Of a stretch of DNA of 64,000 nucleotides, positions 1 to 13,750 are shown piece by piece (positions within the stretch are counted from its first letter, which is position 1; the number at the start of each line of letters is the position of its first letter). Source of the stretch: Tachypleus tridentatus (Eukaryota; Arthropoda; Merostomata; Xiphosura; Limulidae); NCBI RefSeq assembly GCF_004210375.1, contig NC_134834.1:95422170-95486169 (forward strand), given 5' to 3'. The notes under the pieces were generated by a model that did not search any database, was not told the origin of the DNA, and saw only the letters and a program-made list of their open reading frames with translations. A program made the position numbers and the translations under genes.

Positions 1-1831
1 AAATTATGATGTTAATCAGTTGCTGAGGTTTATCCACATGCAAGTTGTATTTGTCACAGTACATTAAGTTTAAAATCTAAAAAGCTATAGAAATAAAAAT
101 AATTAATTTCATTATATATGCACATGTATCACAACATATGAAAATGTAAAACCCAATGAGTTGGTAAAAGTAAGTTGAGACTCTAATAATGACAGGAATA
201 TTTATTGAACATAACTTTTTATACTTTCACTTGGTTTCCAGAGCTTCCTTAGCAAATATAGAGCAAGACTGTATGAAAAATGTTTAACACAAAACTGTTT
301 GTTTGTAAGAATATACATAAAATTGCTTCTTCACATGAAAGATAAAATTTTCCTATAATGAAAATATATTTCTGATAAGTACTTATTTCCCCTCACATGA
401 ATAGCTATTCTCATTCAGTGCTGCCCTCTATAAGCAATAAAACTTTTCATACATGCCACAAGTTCTTCTGTCTTCCCTGAGTTGGTAAAGACTCATTTCA
501 GTATGTTTCTCATGCAAATCATCACGAGACAACCTTTTACCAATAAGAGCACAACACATTCTTGTTATGCATGTGACTTCCACAACTGAACATTACCAGA
601 CGATCACTTTGAGTTGTGGCAGAAATATGGAAGCACTTGTCTTCAGTGGGGGTGGAGGAAAGGTGGGAAGTATGAGGGAAGGTACGTACCTATTGGAAAT
701 AAATTTTCAGTATAACAAAATTATAGCTAGAATCCCACAACGAATAGGTGGAGGGACCAGTGCAAGGAACCAAAAAAACATCCAAAGGACACGCCATGAG
801 ATGAGAGAGTTAAAGTCAAAGATCTGTTGTGGAAGACCACACTATGTCTGAACCAGGTATACTCTTCACCTATCTTATAAAGATAGAGGAGTTCATCCAA
901 AAGATACGGGAAAAACAATGGAAGTGTCTCCATGTGTACGGTGGTTAGGGCATGATGGACCTCACTCTTCAAGTCAACCACATCCAAAACCAACACTGGG
1001 AACCAACACCCACATGAGGGTTGAAACAGGAACTCCAATAAATGGAGTGAACTATCATTTGACATCTAATTCCTTTGGTTTTCATATGGTTTATAATCAA
1101 GGACATCATGTCATCTACACCAGCAGAACACCACTACATCATACTGCACTAAAAGGTATTTCAGTATTAATTTTCAGTATCAGCTTGGAACTGGAAACTG
1201 CACGAGGAGAAAAGAAGGGTGAAACTTTGAAGAGTTTGAAAGAACATCAACACCTGAAACAGTGCATATGGTGACCACAAAACACTCTTTTTAAAAGTAG
1301 ACCAAACCAACACAAGGCATGGCAAGATGGGCAGCTAGTCCCTTCTGATTTACCCATGTAGTCCACGGGTGGTACTGTGTGGTATGAGCATATTTATGAA
1401 TTAATTCCTTTGAGACGATAACCTTCAAGCGATCTTTTGAAACACCACCATCTCAACAGTGTGCACTGAATAGGAATGGAATATAATAAGCAAGTCGACA
1501 TGGTCAAACAGTGTGGATATTATAGGTTGAACAATGCCCAATCAGGCACCACGTGCCACAGACGGGTATCCAGTAAGAAAATGAGGGTCATGTCCCTGAA
1601 AAAGAAGAGGCATATACATCAGAAAAGTACATGTCACAGTCACATGAAAGAGTGAATGATGGAAACAGGTGAGTGACAGTATTTCAACAGAGAAAAAACA
1701 GCTACCCAAAACAGAAAATGGGAGATGAATGTATGAGATGTAGTCCCAATGCTTGACAGATGAATTATCTCCAACTGATGGCAAGGAATACATGCATGAA
1801 AAAAAAATTGAAAGTGCATAATAGTAGTAAA
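1..1831. other. Unrecognised region, no supported gene
   Basis: AT-rich DNA with several overlapping open frames on both strands (the longest about 118 codons), none showing a family motif I recognise. The part from about 540 to 1830 is less AT-rich than the first 540 bases and resembles old repeat-derived DNA, but I could not assign it. NRBP is transcribed right to left and its remaining kinase-like exons should lie at lower coordinates than 13751. I did not find them here, so they are probably beyond the left edge. Confidence 0.4.
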
Positions 1832-4800
1832 ATTTGATTGATTAGTTGTTTGGCATTTAATGGAGCAAAGCAACTAGGCTATCTGTGCCAAAAAAAGCAG
1901 TAAAAATTTAAAAGTAAAATTATTAAAAAAGGACTCGTGTTAAACAAAAGAATGTTTAATTTTTGAATTGAAAACTAAACTAGCATTAAAAAGGCCAATT
2001 GCCCCTCAAAAATTAAAAACACTCGTAAGGTGGACAATGTCATCATTGGCAATGCCATTGAGTCATAACAATGGCATGACAGTAAAATGTGGATTATTGT
2101 GACCTGAGTGTCATATAGACAATATATCAGTACATCAGTCCCAGACAAAAGAAAATGATGAGTTAGGACAATTTCTTCTTCCCACTCCTTAAGGAAACAA
2201 GGCAGCAAAGTCCAATAGAGGGTTTTATCTGGAAAAGCTTGTTTTCATGTTGTTCAAGTCTATTGCAAACTGGCATAGAGCCAAGCCTTGAATACAGGAC
2301 CATAGTTCATGTATGAAACAGGCACAGCAGTGATAATTTCAGAACAGACAGACTTAGCTCCAGTGTTGGCGAGTTCGTTCCCATGAATACCAACGTGGTC
2401 TGGTATCCAGAAGAACTGGATAGAAGTAAATGTTAAAGAGAAATTGGCCAGTTGGTTTTGAATATTAGTAAGAACAGAGTGAAAACTAATGTGAAGCGAT
2501 TCCAGGGACCGTAGAGAACTAAGCGAGTGGTCAACTAGTACAATTCGAGTACTGCTTAGCTTCTATGTGATCCAGGACAAGATAAATGGTGTACGGTTTG
2601 GCAGTGAACACAGAAACTATAGAGGGGATTCTGTGCACAACCACCAAACCACAATAAACCATGGCAGAGCCCACAGAGTTGCCTGATTTCGACTCTGTCT
2701 GTATACGTGGGAATGAAAGGATGGTTCAAAGAATGTTCAGCAAATAAAAAATGGTACTTCCAATCGGGAGTATCCACTTTTCTCAGATGACTGAAAGATA
2801 GGTCACATTAGGGGATGGTAATAAGTCATGGTTTGACCAAGTAGATACAGCAATGTTATCCAAGGACAGGCTAACTTCATCCAACTTCGCCTTGATACGA
2901 AGGCCAAAAGGAACAATGGCAGATTGTCTAATCTGATAAAGCATAGCCCACTGAAAAAAGAATAAATGGGAATAAAAGGATTGTTTAAAAGATGTTCAGT
3001 AAATAAAAGATGGTACTTTCAATCATGATTATTTGCTTTTCTGAGATGACTCAAAGTAAGATCACACTTGGAGATGGTAATGTCATCCAAGGAATGAATT
3101 GGGTCTTTTTCAGAAAAGCATGGCCCACTGAAGAAGGAAAACACAACTTCAGGTGGAATGTTGTGGTAAGGATCAAAGTTTTGAAGCATACAGTAAAGAC
3201 AGTTGCAAAGAGCAGAGGTGTAGAAGAGGTCCATAAAACTTTGTGTACAAACTCTGGACTGGGGAAGTGCAGAAAGCCTCCGTGCAGAACCAAAGCCCTC
3301 GATGATGAACAGGATCCAGCATCTTCAAGGCTGAGATCCTAACAGAGCCATAGATCAGAAACCCATAGTCCAGCTTCGATCAAATGAGAGCACAATATAT
3401 CTTAAGCATAGAACATCAATCTGCTACACAAGAGATGGAAGAGAGAAAACAGAGGATGTTTAGTGCCCTTGTACACTTGATGTGTGTTATAAAGGTCAGC
3501 TAACAGTCAAATATAAACCCCAAGCACTAGGCCTCAGAGACCATGGGAAGCAGAACTTCACTGATACAGATTTCAGGATTGGGTTGGATATCCTATTGGT
3601 GGCAAAAGTGCATGCACAGGGTTTTAGAGAGAGAAAAGATAAAACTATCTGGTGTGATCCACTTCAGTAAATGACTGAGGACAGTCTGTAGCTACCACTC
3701 AACAAACCTTATGTTCAATGACTGACACAAGATATGGAAGTCATCAATGAACAACCATTTGCAACAGTAAGAAGGAGTTGTCCAGTGATGGTATTAAGCT
3801 ATACATAAAAAGTGTGACACTCGAGACACAGCCCTGAGAGACTCCAAGTTCCTGTATGAAAGAAATGGAAAGAGTCAAACCTACATGAACTTGGAATTGT
3901 CTGCCCATTAAACTATTTTCAATAAAAATGGGCAAATGACCATGCAACCCCAATAAATAGAGGCCTCACAAAATGCCATACCTCTACGTTGTACCATAAG
4001 CCTTCTCAAGGTCAAAGAATACTGACACAAGATGCCACTTCCGAAAGGTTTTTCTGATTGACAATAAATCGAATCAGGTGGTTCATGGTAGAGTGCTGTG
4101 ATCAAAACCTACACTGAGTGGGCAAAAGGAGATTGTTTAATTCAAGGAACCAAACAAGATTAGCCTTAACCATCCTCTCTAAAATCTTACAGAGACAGCT
4201 CACCAAGGGATTTAGATAGTAGTTTGAAAAAATCTTAGGATCCTTCCCAGATAAATGTAGGACAACAGCCTGGTGCCACACATCAGAAAAACATTCTTTT
4301 GCCAGATTCTATTAAAAACAACCAGAAGAATAGCAAGAGAAGCAGGAGAGAGACAGCACAGCATCTCATAATGTATATCATAAGGTCCGACTGATGTACT
4401 GCCAGACCGATGAGGAGCCAAATTGAGTTCCACTAGTATAAAGGGATGTTGAAAGTCATAGAGAGAATCAGCCCAAAAGAAAAAAAGAGGCAATTGTCCT
4501 GCCTAAGTCTTGATGCCTAAGAATGTGGAAGATGAAACAGAAGTGCTAGATACCTGGAAAAAGCTCTCACAGAGAGTATCAGCAATGCTCTGGGCATCAG
4601 CAACTTCCTGGCTATCAGAAAGCAAGATCTAAAGGAAAACAGAATTATACTGCCCACTGACCTTCAAATCTTGTCCCATATGACTTTGGAACTGGTGATA
4701 GAAGAGATGCTGGTTGTGAATTTAATCTAAGATTTCTTCCCTGTGGATTACTATCAACTCTCATGAAAAGTGAGAGAATAGTGAAATGGAGCAGACTGAG

Positions 4801-6251
4801 AGATCAATGACAGTAAAAAACTAAGTAGGTGCATGAAAATAAGTATAAGAACCAGTACCAAAGAAAGGTAGTGATCTGAAAACATATGCTCCATGGAGTG
4901 ACCCCCTCCCATCAATATCAGCATCTCCCCAGAGGAGATTATGTCCATTAAAGTCCCCTCGGATTAAAAATGGAAATGGCAACTGTTCATCGAGAGCATC
5001 AAGGCCTGATGATTGGTCTTTTGAGGAGACAGGTAGAGAGAACAATCATTGATTGTATAACCCAAGGAAACATGGATGGCTACGGCCTCTAAGGGTGTGT
5101 CGAGTAGCAAAGACAGGGTGGGTACATGCTGATCGACCAGCAATGCCACCCCTCCATGTAATTTTCCATCACACAATCTGTCATTTCTGTATAAAGAAAT
5201 GTGCCAAAGGGTGACTGTAGTGGCAGGTTTCAGAAACGTTTCTTATAAGGAAAGATGCACAAGATGACAGGGATCAATCAGCACCTTGATATCATCTATA
5301 TTAGAGTGGAAACCTCGACAGTTCCACTGTATCAATGTGGCCATTTTTATTTATGTTTAGGAGAAATGGGCAGAGAGGCCTTCTGTTTTTCACCATGTTT
5401 TTCTTCTTTATTTTCTTCATTCGAAGGAGGTCAACCGAGTTCCATGGATCCTCCCCTGGATCAACTGGGCAGGTCTCTGGCACTGGAAGAAGATTCCAGT
5501 GACTGAAGGCATGAATGAATTATCACCCTGCATATTGGGACCAGAGAAGATGGACCTGAGGAAACACCTGAACCCAGAACTAAAGGAAGTGGATCCAGGA
5601 ATCTGCTGGAAGGAGTGGTAGGGTTAGAGATGGAGGTTGATATTGATTCATGAACTTCCTTAACCATAGAGGGCAAAATAATTTTTCACATGGTTTGAGA
5701 CATATGCTACTACAATAAGAGTGTAGACAGATCTCTCTGTGGTGAAATAGTGGACAGTAACTTGCAAGCCTTGGGGTAAGAAATGTTGTGAACTGTTTTT
5801 AAATGCTGTACCTCTTTTTCCTTCACCCATGTAGAGCATGAATGAAAGGAAGATGGGTAAAAGCCAGTACAATTAGCACAATGAGGGTCTATTTCACATT
5901 AATAGGCATTGTGATCCTTTGCCAATGCAATGAGCACATATCAAAAAACCACAACATGATGTCTTTGAGTGACTGAACTGCTGATATTGGAAACATCTGT
6001 GAGGATTTAGAATATATGGCCATACATTGCAATTTAGATAAGCTTCTTTGATAGTGGGCAGGTGGGTATGGTAATGTAAACATTCAAATTAGAGCACTGA
6101 TCAACATCATAATTCTATCTTTGCGAGTGGAGATATGCCTAACTGCAGAAACTCCTTGGGTGGAGAAACCAGTGAGGATCTCTGACTTGGGGGTGTTTTT
6201 TAAACATCTCTCAACAATAATTTCTCATGATGAATTAATAATAGCAAAGAG
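1832..6251 (-). mobile_element. I-clade LINE copy C, 3' part (split by copy B)
   Basis: Old minus-strand non-LTR retrotransposon with an RNase H-type ORF2. Its 3' end at 1832 carries the ATCA-type tail next to the family's terminal motif (reverse complement of ggctatctgtgcc). Reading from high to low coordinates, it keeps the end of ORF1 (about 5500-6240, zinc-knuckle region), endonuclease remnants (about 4750-5340; GDFN is visible as GDFNGHN on the minus strand), reverse transcriptase remnants (about 3000-4500) and the C-terminal CxxC-H-C region (about 2050-2210). All frames are broken many times, so it is not autonomous. Its 5' part is at 11821-12546. The two halves meet exactly at the duplication tagcaaagag, which marks the insertion of copy B. 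Copy C is therefore older than copy B. Confidence 0.85.
6242..6251. repeat. Target-site duplication of LINE copy B, left copy
   Basis: tagcaaagag, repeated at 11821-11830. In copy A the same ORF1 position is uninterrupted, so the duplication is of copy C sequence and records the insertion of copy B. Confidence 0.8.
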
Positions 6252-9200
6252 GTAAGTTGGTAGATATTCAATGTTTATTGGCACAAAGCTATCTGTGCCA
6301 GACAAGATGTGGTACAATATAGGTATAGGGTAATTAAGGTAAAAAGTAAAATATGTAAAATTAGGAACTGCCAGGAAGACTGAAGTAGGAAGTATACTCT
6401 TGATGTCAGCCCCTTTGAAGTTGGCTTTTCCAGTCCTGGGTTCAGTTCAAAAGGAAAAGAAAAACTAAAATGTGTAAAATTAAGACATGCCTGGAAGACT
6501 GAAGTATCAAGATCGAATTTGCAGTCAGTCACCTGAAGTTGGCCTTTCCAGTCTTGGGTTCAAGTCAAAATAAAAATTGAAATGTGTAAAAGAAATCATG
6601 CTAAAACACAATATAGTCCAATAAAAAACCTCAAATTAAGTGTAAAAGACAAATGGCTCTTAAAAATGTAAAAACATGAGTGAGATAGGCAGTATCACCT
6701 ATAACATGGGCCAAAGTCAAGGGCAAACCTGCCTTACAAATATCTTAAAATGGTGTCATCGTTTTAGGTTGTAATGATGGCATGATAATAAAATGTGGAT
6801 GATTGTGATCTAGGTGCCACATAGACCACACATTGGTACAGCAATACCAGATAAAAGGAAGTGGTGGGTTAAAAACTGTGGCCAATGTGTAGCCTTGCCA
6901 AAACAACTTCCTCACTTCGATCTTTACAGAAGCAAGAGGGCCAAAGACCAAGAGAAGGTTTGATTTGAAAGAGCTTGTTATGGTGTTGCTCATTCCAGGT
7001 TGCCTGCCATCTGGTGTACAGTCTGGATTTGATAACTGGATGTATGCTATGGGTACTGGGATGTTATATCCAGAACAGAAAGACTTTGCTGCTCTGTTGG
7101 CCAGTTCATTTCCACAAATACCAACATGACCTGGTATCCAAAAGAATTGGATGAAGACAGATGAGAGAGAAAGATGGGCCAGTTTGATGACTATCATGGA
7201 ATGATTCCAGGGCCAGTAGACAGCTGAGTGAGTCCACATATATTGTACAATATGTATAATGCATCAGTTAAATATGATGTAGGGCAAGAGAGATGGCATA
7301 TAATTTGGCAATGAAAACAGAAACTGTGGGGGAGAGTTTGTGTGCCACAATTAAACTGTCACAAACCATGGCTGAGCCCACTGATTTGGAACCATCTGTA
7401 TATATAGGAATGGATGGATCATATGAAAAATGTTCAGCAAGGAATAAGCGATATTTCCAATCGGGTGTATCTGCTTTCCTCAGATGACTCAAAGATAGGT
7501 TACAACTGGGGACAGTAATTTGCCATGGTGGAATAGGCTGATTTGAAGAAACTGCAATGTTATTCAAGGAGAAATCCAAATCTTCTAATTGTGCCTGGAT
7601 ACAGAGACTAAAAGGAACAATGGAAAATTTTCTGTTATTAAAAAGTATGGTCCATTATGGTTGGGAAACACAACTCCAGGTAGGATGCTGTAGTAAGGAT
7701 CGAAGTTTAGAAGCATACATTAGAGACAGTTGCAAATGGCAAATATATAGAGGGGGTTCATGAGATTCCACATACTGACATTGCAAGCTCCAATGCAAAG
7801 CCAAAGCCTCTGGTGATGGACAGGATACAACATTTTCAGTGCTGAGGTTCTGGAAGAACTATAAACTACAGACCCATAGTCGAGTTTGGATCGGACAAGG
7901 TCACGATAAATTTTGAGTATGAGTACCTGCTTCCCAAGAAGTAGAAGAGAGGACATGGAGAATGTTCAATGTTCTTAGACATTTGATGTAAAGTTGCTTG
8001 ATATGGGATATAAATTTAATTTACAATCAAATATAAGACCTAAGAACTTTGCCTCAGGGACAATAGAAAGTACATCATCATCAAGATGGAGTTCTGGATG
8101 TGGGTGGATTCCCTGTTTGCAGCAGAAATATATACAAATGGTTTTAGAGAGTGAAAGTTTAAAACCATTTGCTGTGGTCCACTTCAGTATCTGATTGACT
8201 GTGGTTTGTAGCAGCCGTTCAATAAACCTCATGTTTGATGACTGACATGAGATGTGAAAGTCATCAACAAAAAGACCATTTGCAAGTGTAGGGGGTAGCT
8301 GTTCACAGATGGCATTAATCTTTATAATGAAAAGTGTGACACTCAGAATACAACCCTGAGGTACTCATAGTTCCTGTGGGAAAAAAATGAGAAAGTGTTG
8401 AGACAACACAAACTTGGAATTGGCACTTCATTAAGAATTGCTTGATAAAAAGGGGTAAGTTGCCACACAAACCACACAAGTGAAGGTCTCGTAAGATGCC
8501 ATATCTCCATGTTGTATCATAAGCTTTTTCTAAATAAAAAAAAACTGTAACAAGATGTTGTCACCTTAAAAAGGTTTCTCTGATTGATGTTTCAAGGCAA
8601 ATTTAGTGGTCTATCGTAAAGTATTGTCTTTCGGAACACACACTGAGTAGGTGAGAGTAGGTTGTTTGATTCAATAAACCAAACAAGGCAGGCATTGATT
8701 ATCCTCTCTAAGATCTTACTGAGACAACTTGTCAAAGCAATTGGACGGTAATTCGAAGGAATCGTTGGATCCTTCCCAAGTTTCAGAATATGGAGTATGA
8801 TAGCTTGTCGTCAAACATCTGGATAGACATCTTCCTGTCACATCTGATTAAAGACAGCTAGGAGAATAGTAAGAGAGTTCTGGGAAAGGTGATGTAACAT
8901 CTCATAATGTATATTATCAGGTCTGACTGATGTATTGCCAGACTGATGAATTGCAAATTTGAGTTCCATCAGTGTAAGAGGGCGATTGTAGTCACAGGAA
9001 TGGTCAGTTGAAAAGGAAAGAGGCAGATACTCTATCCGTGTTTTAATGGCTAAAAAGGAAGGGGATAAGTTCGAAGAGTTAGATACACGAGAGAAGAAGT
9101 CCCCAAGAGTATTGGCAATGCTCTATGCATCTGCAACTTTGTGGCCATCAGATATTAAGATAGAGAGGGGGACAGAAGTATATCTTCCACTCACCTTCTG

Positions 9201-11820
9201 GATCTTATCCCATATAACTTTTGTGCTGGTAGTTGGAGAAATGCTGGAGGTGTATTTAATCCAACATTCCTTCTGGTTTTGACATCTAACTTGCCAAGCG
9301 TGTGCACGTGCTTGCTGAAATGTAATGCGGTTTGAGAGCGTGGGGTATCTTCGAAATTTATCCCAAGCATGCTTCTGAGTTTTTTGTGTTATAGAACAAG
9401 CAAAATTCCACCAAGGGTGGAGGTTCCATGGGGAACATGTCAAGGTTATAGGGATGCATCGAGTAGTAGCTTGTAAAAAACTATTGGTTACTGCTGCTAT
9501 ACAATCATCTATGGCAGGATCAAGTTCCAGAGAGTAGTGAAAGAAGGAAGTGGGTGGGTGGTACTGATCATGGCCAATCTCTCACAAGATGATAAGAAAA
9601 TGATCACTACCTCGTGGATTGATGTCAACCTCCAGGAAAAGTGAGTGAGTAGCAAAGGGGAACAGACAGAAAGATCTATAGCTGTAAATGACTGACTGGG
9701 TGCATGAAAATGTGTGTAAGAGCCAGTATTAAATAGAACCAGGTTGTGGTTCAGGAGCATGTGCTCTATGGTATGCCCTCTCATATCAATACAGGAGCCA
9801 CCTTAGAGGAGATTATGCTCATTGAAATGTCCCAAGATTAACAAAGGGGTTGGCAGTTGCTCAATGAGGGTATCGAGGTCTGATTGATTATAATGCGTTT
9901 CAGGTGTAAGGTATAGAGAGGTACAACTCTGGGAGACACGGATAGCTACAGCCTCCAAGGGTGTGGTCAATGACAGAGACCAGGTGGGCACATGCTTATC
10001 AACCAGCAATGCAACTTCCCCATGTCCACGTCCTACACATAGCCTGTCTTTCCGGTATAATGAATAGTGTCAGATAGTAACTGTATTTGTAGGCTGTAGA
10101 AATGTTTACTGCAAAGAAAGACATATTGGATGATAAAAGTCAATCAGATCTTTGATGTCAGTCACATTTGATTGGAAACTTTGACAGTTCCATTGGATTA
10201 ATGTGGCTATGTGTAATTATTTCAGAGAAGAAGACGGTAAAAAGTCCTTCTGCTTACGACTGCATTTTTTTTCTTTATTGGATATGGGTCTATCACACTC
10301 TATGGATTCTGCTCTTGCTCAAATGGTCAGGTCTGTATTTATCGGTACACATACTAATGATTGAAGGTGCAGATGAGTGGTTTAATTTTTGGGGTACCAA
10401 GAGAGGAAGACCCCAAGGAAACATCTCGACTTGAAGATGAAGTTCGGCAATGACTGGAAGGTGTGGTCATGACAGAGATGGAAGGAGACACTGATTTGTG
10501 AACTTTGTTGATTTTGGGAAGTGTTTCATTAAGATTTGCTGGTAAAGATTGTGTAGGGGATAGGGTAAGGTCTGTTTGGACTCCTACTGTAGTAGTAGTA
10601 GAACTAGTGATAGCAGCATAAGTTCTGGATGGAATAGGTAATAATAATTTTTGAGCCTCTATGTAAGTGATATTGTACTTATTTTTCTTCTACCCATTTA
10701 GGGCAAGAGGTAAAATAAGAAGGATGCATACCATTATAGTTTATTCAATGTGGTTCCAGTTGGCATTTGATGGCATCACGGTCTTTACCACCACAACGGG
10801 CACAGGTCAAAGAACCATGGCATGATTGTTTTGAATGACCAAATCGTTGACAATGGAAACATCGTACAGGATTTGGAATATAAGGTAGCACCTTACAATT
10901 CAGATATCCTGCTTTTATTGTGGTGGTAGAACGTGGTATTGTAAATGGTAGTATTAGAACATTTGTTGGTTTCAGAATTCCATCTTTTCCAGTGAAGATT
11001 CGGGATACTGCTGTGACACCTTTGCTGATAAGAGCTGTATTTAAAGTGGAATGAGGAGTAACTTCAATGAGTATGTCCTCCAAGGCTTTTGATGTCAGGA
11101 GGAGTTTGGAATGCTGTGATGAAGATGTTTCCTCAAGATGTCTCACGAATGTAGCTTTTTTACTGATTTAGGGGAACCAGCAAGCCCTTCTGAATAAAAA
11201 ATGGGGACATCCATCCTAGAGGTTTGTCACTTAAGGAATGCAAAATTAGGAATCGTGGGACAGATTCAAGTGGTGAGTTAGGCTGCAGAGATTCATCAAT
11301 GTGTAGTCATCTTCTAGTAGTCGGGTTTTTCACAATGGTTTCAAGTTGTGTTATTTGTTTTGTTTTTGGAGTATCCATAATAAATAGAAAATTTTTCTGT
11401 GCCCACTGCTGACCCTACCAACCATGGAGCCCTACAAGTGGATGCACTACAGTGTCTTAAGGGCACTGCAGTGATGCCAGGGTTTCGCGAGCACTATACC
11501 CGAACACCAGTGTGAAACACAATGTCCACAACACAGTTGTGGATGTCCTATGCTGGCACTCAGTTGACCGTGGCCCACATGGACTAGCAGATTGATCCTG
11601 GGGGGCCACCACGAAAATGTCCATTTACAGGAATTCAAGGACAAAGTGGTGTGTTGGGTTGAGGGGTCCAACTCACCAGGATTCTCTCCTCCCCTTCACA
11701 GGTTACCACGCACAGCAAACACGCAGGTGGATGTTTAGATCCCAGAGGAGGTAAACTGTAAGAACTGAACCTTCTCTGTGAGGTCCCCTCATGATGTACA
11801 GGAGTAGACATTGAGGGGAG
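6252..11820 (-). mobile_element. I-clade LINE copy B, inserted into copy C
   Basis: Near full-length minus-strand LINE, same family as copies A and C, flanked by the 10-bp direct repeat tagcaaagag (6242-6251 and 11821-11830). ORF1 remnant at 10745-11146 has the zinc knuckle CFHCQRFGHSKQSC. Endonuclease remnants lie at 9509-10200 and RT remnants at 7700-8950. RNase H remnants lie at 6745-7579, with IYTDGSKSVGSAM and FFWIPGHVGICGNELA visible. The 3' untranslated part holds two copies of a repeat of about 120 bp. The 5' end (about 11400-11820) matches copy A's 5' leader. Several frameshifts and stops; non-autonomous. The RNase H domain and the ORF1 zinc knuckles place the family in or near the I clade. 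Confidence 0.87.
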
Positions 11821-12546
11821 TAGCAAAGAGAGCAACCTCAATGGGTATATCCCAAATGGCTTTGAATACAATACAAGGAGTTCACTATGTTTAGGAATGG
11901 ATGTTTCCACCAATATGTCACCAGAACAAAGCTTTCTGATTGACTTAGGAGAGCCAGCAAGTCCCTCTTGTCCCTTTTGAATAAAAAAGAAAGACATTTG
12001 CCCTAAAATTTTTTTGTCTGATAAAGAATGTAATATCAGAAAATAAGGTACAGGTGTTGAAAAAGTTGTAGATTGCTGCTCAGAATCTTCAAGATGTAGT
12101 TGTTTACCTATGGTCTGTTTTCTCACTATTTTATTTTTATTTGGGAGATCCATAAGGAAGAAAGAATATTTCAGTGCCCACCCACCATGAAGCCCTACAA
12201 GGGGACACAGTACAATGCCAAACAAGGACACTGCAGCAATGCCAAGGTTTCATGAGAACTATACCTAAACAGCAGCATCAGATACAATGTCCACAACAAT
12301 CACGGAGAACATCCAAAACTGGTATTTAGTTGACTCTAGCTCAAGTGGACCAGTCTACAGTAATTCAAGGCCAAAGTGGTGTGTTAGGGTTGGACCCCTC
12401 AATCAAAGGAACATCTTGCCCCCTTCATAGGTTGCCATGCACAGCAAACATGTGTGTGGATGTTTAGATCCCAAAGAAGGAAAAATGAAAGAACAGAACC
12501 TTCTCTGGGAGGTCCCCTCACCACTTACAGGAATCCAAACCAAGGG
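11821..12546 (-). mobile_element. I-clade LINE copy C, 5' part
   Basis: This is the 5' leader and ORF1 start of copy C, displaced from the rest of that element by copy B. On the minus strand an open frame (12231 down to 11635) starts MDLPNKNKIV and contains FIQKGQEGLAGSPKSI, a stretch I associate with the ORF1 N-terminus of this arthropod LINE type, followed by LCSGDILVET. The frame then runs on into copy B leader sequence, so the end of that open frame is chimeric. The 5' border near 12546 is set by alignment to the leader of copy A; no target-site duplication for copy C was found. Confidence 0.8.
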
Positions 12547-13750
12547 TTGTATGAAGGATACAAGGAAGAAGCCAATTGAATCACAATGGGTGAGAGTGAA
12601 GGGAATGCACTTCAGGGAAATGTGGAGGAAAACTGACAAAATTTAGGTAATCTGAAGACAAGTTCTGCCACTACAGGAGGAAGAGTAGATAAGACGGGCC
12701 TCTTGCCCTCTCACAAATGAAACTAATGATAAAAAGTAGAAATTACAAGTTAAATAAAATTAACTGCAAATAGTTTAATGTATAAAATAAACAAAATTAA
12801 CGATAAAAAAGCATGTAGTAAAATATGAAGTTCTGTGTTGAAGAAAATACACATAACTAAAGTATCAATAAATCCATAAAGAACTAAAGGGAAACCAAAT
12901 ATAACATACACGTATTAAGCCTACCTGTACAAACACTAAACCTAATTAACAATTAATTCTAAAGTAGAACTTCCAATAAACTGAAAATAAACATTTATAA
13001 AATGTAATTTAATGATATATAATGCAGAATACCTTCAAGTCCTAAGTGCAATACTTAACTGCACAAAAGTATGTACAGTATTGGAACAATTTTGTGTGGA
13101 CATCAGATCAAGAGTTCCACACAAATCAAATGAACAGGAAGAAAAACAAAGTGAAATCAGTGATAGATACAACAGTAAGATGAATGAGAAGTAATTTTAA
13201 ACTAACAAAGACCAAGGTAAGCTAAGCAAATGGAATAGTAGAAAAATATAACTAAGACTAATGGCTTTCCAAACCTTGAGTATAAGTAAGAACCAACCTA
13301 ATGAAACTTATGGAAAGGTATGCAACACAATCAAAAAGAATCTCATCTCTGGGAAACTTTCACAAGTCATGTGTAAACAAGTTACTTTTATGACACACTT
13401 ATTTAACCGTAATATACATCAAGCAACTGTGAGAATGATATGAATGAGCAAGTCATAAAGTGTAACCAGCCAACACGATTTCAATTCTGTGTGATGTATT
13501 TATAAAACAATAATGGAAACATAAGCACACAAAATAGCACGTACTTACAATTTGTTTACGTTATTAAAAAGAGTGTATAGAAATACATACGCACACTATG
13601 CAAGTTCAGTAAAATTACAGCAATGAAATAGAAAACACAAGTACTTTAGAGGGAGAAGAACCAGTTATGTCTATGGAAAGGTAAATATGTTCAAACAATC
13701 CTTTAAAACATCTTGTGCAAAATCTATTATATAAAAAAAAAAGCATTTAC
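12547..13750. other. AT-rich intron 3 / flank, no gene seen
   Basis: On the NRBP strand this follows the splice donor at 13750-13749, so it should be intron 3. No conserved kinase-like exon, SINE or tandem array was recognised. Two 60-codon plus-strand frames show no motif. Confidence 0.5.

Noticed and set aside
567-1274. Overlapping open frames on both strands as a possible gene
   Set aside because: No family motif, no convincing splice signals and no consistent frame; the composition looks like old repeat.
11635-12231. A 198-codon minus-strand frame as a distinct protein
   Set aside because: It is ORF1 start of LINE copy C running across the insertion point into the leader of copy B; a chimeric open frame, not a gene.
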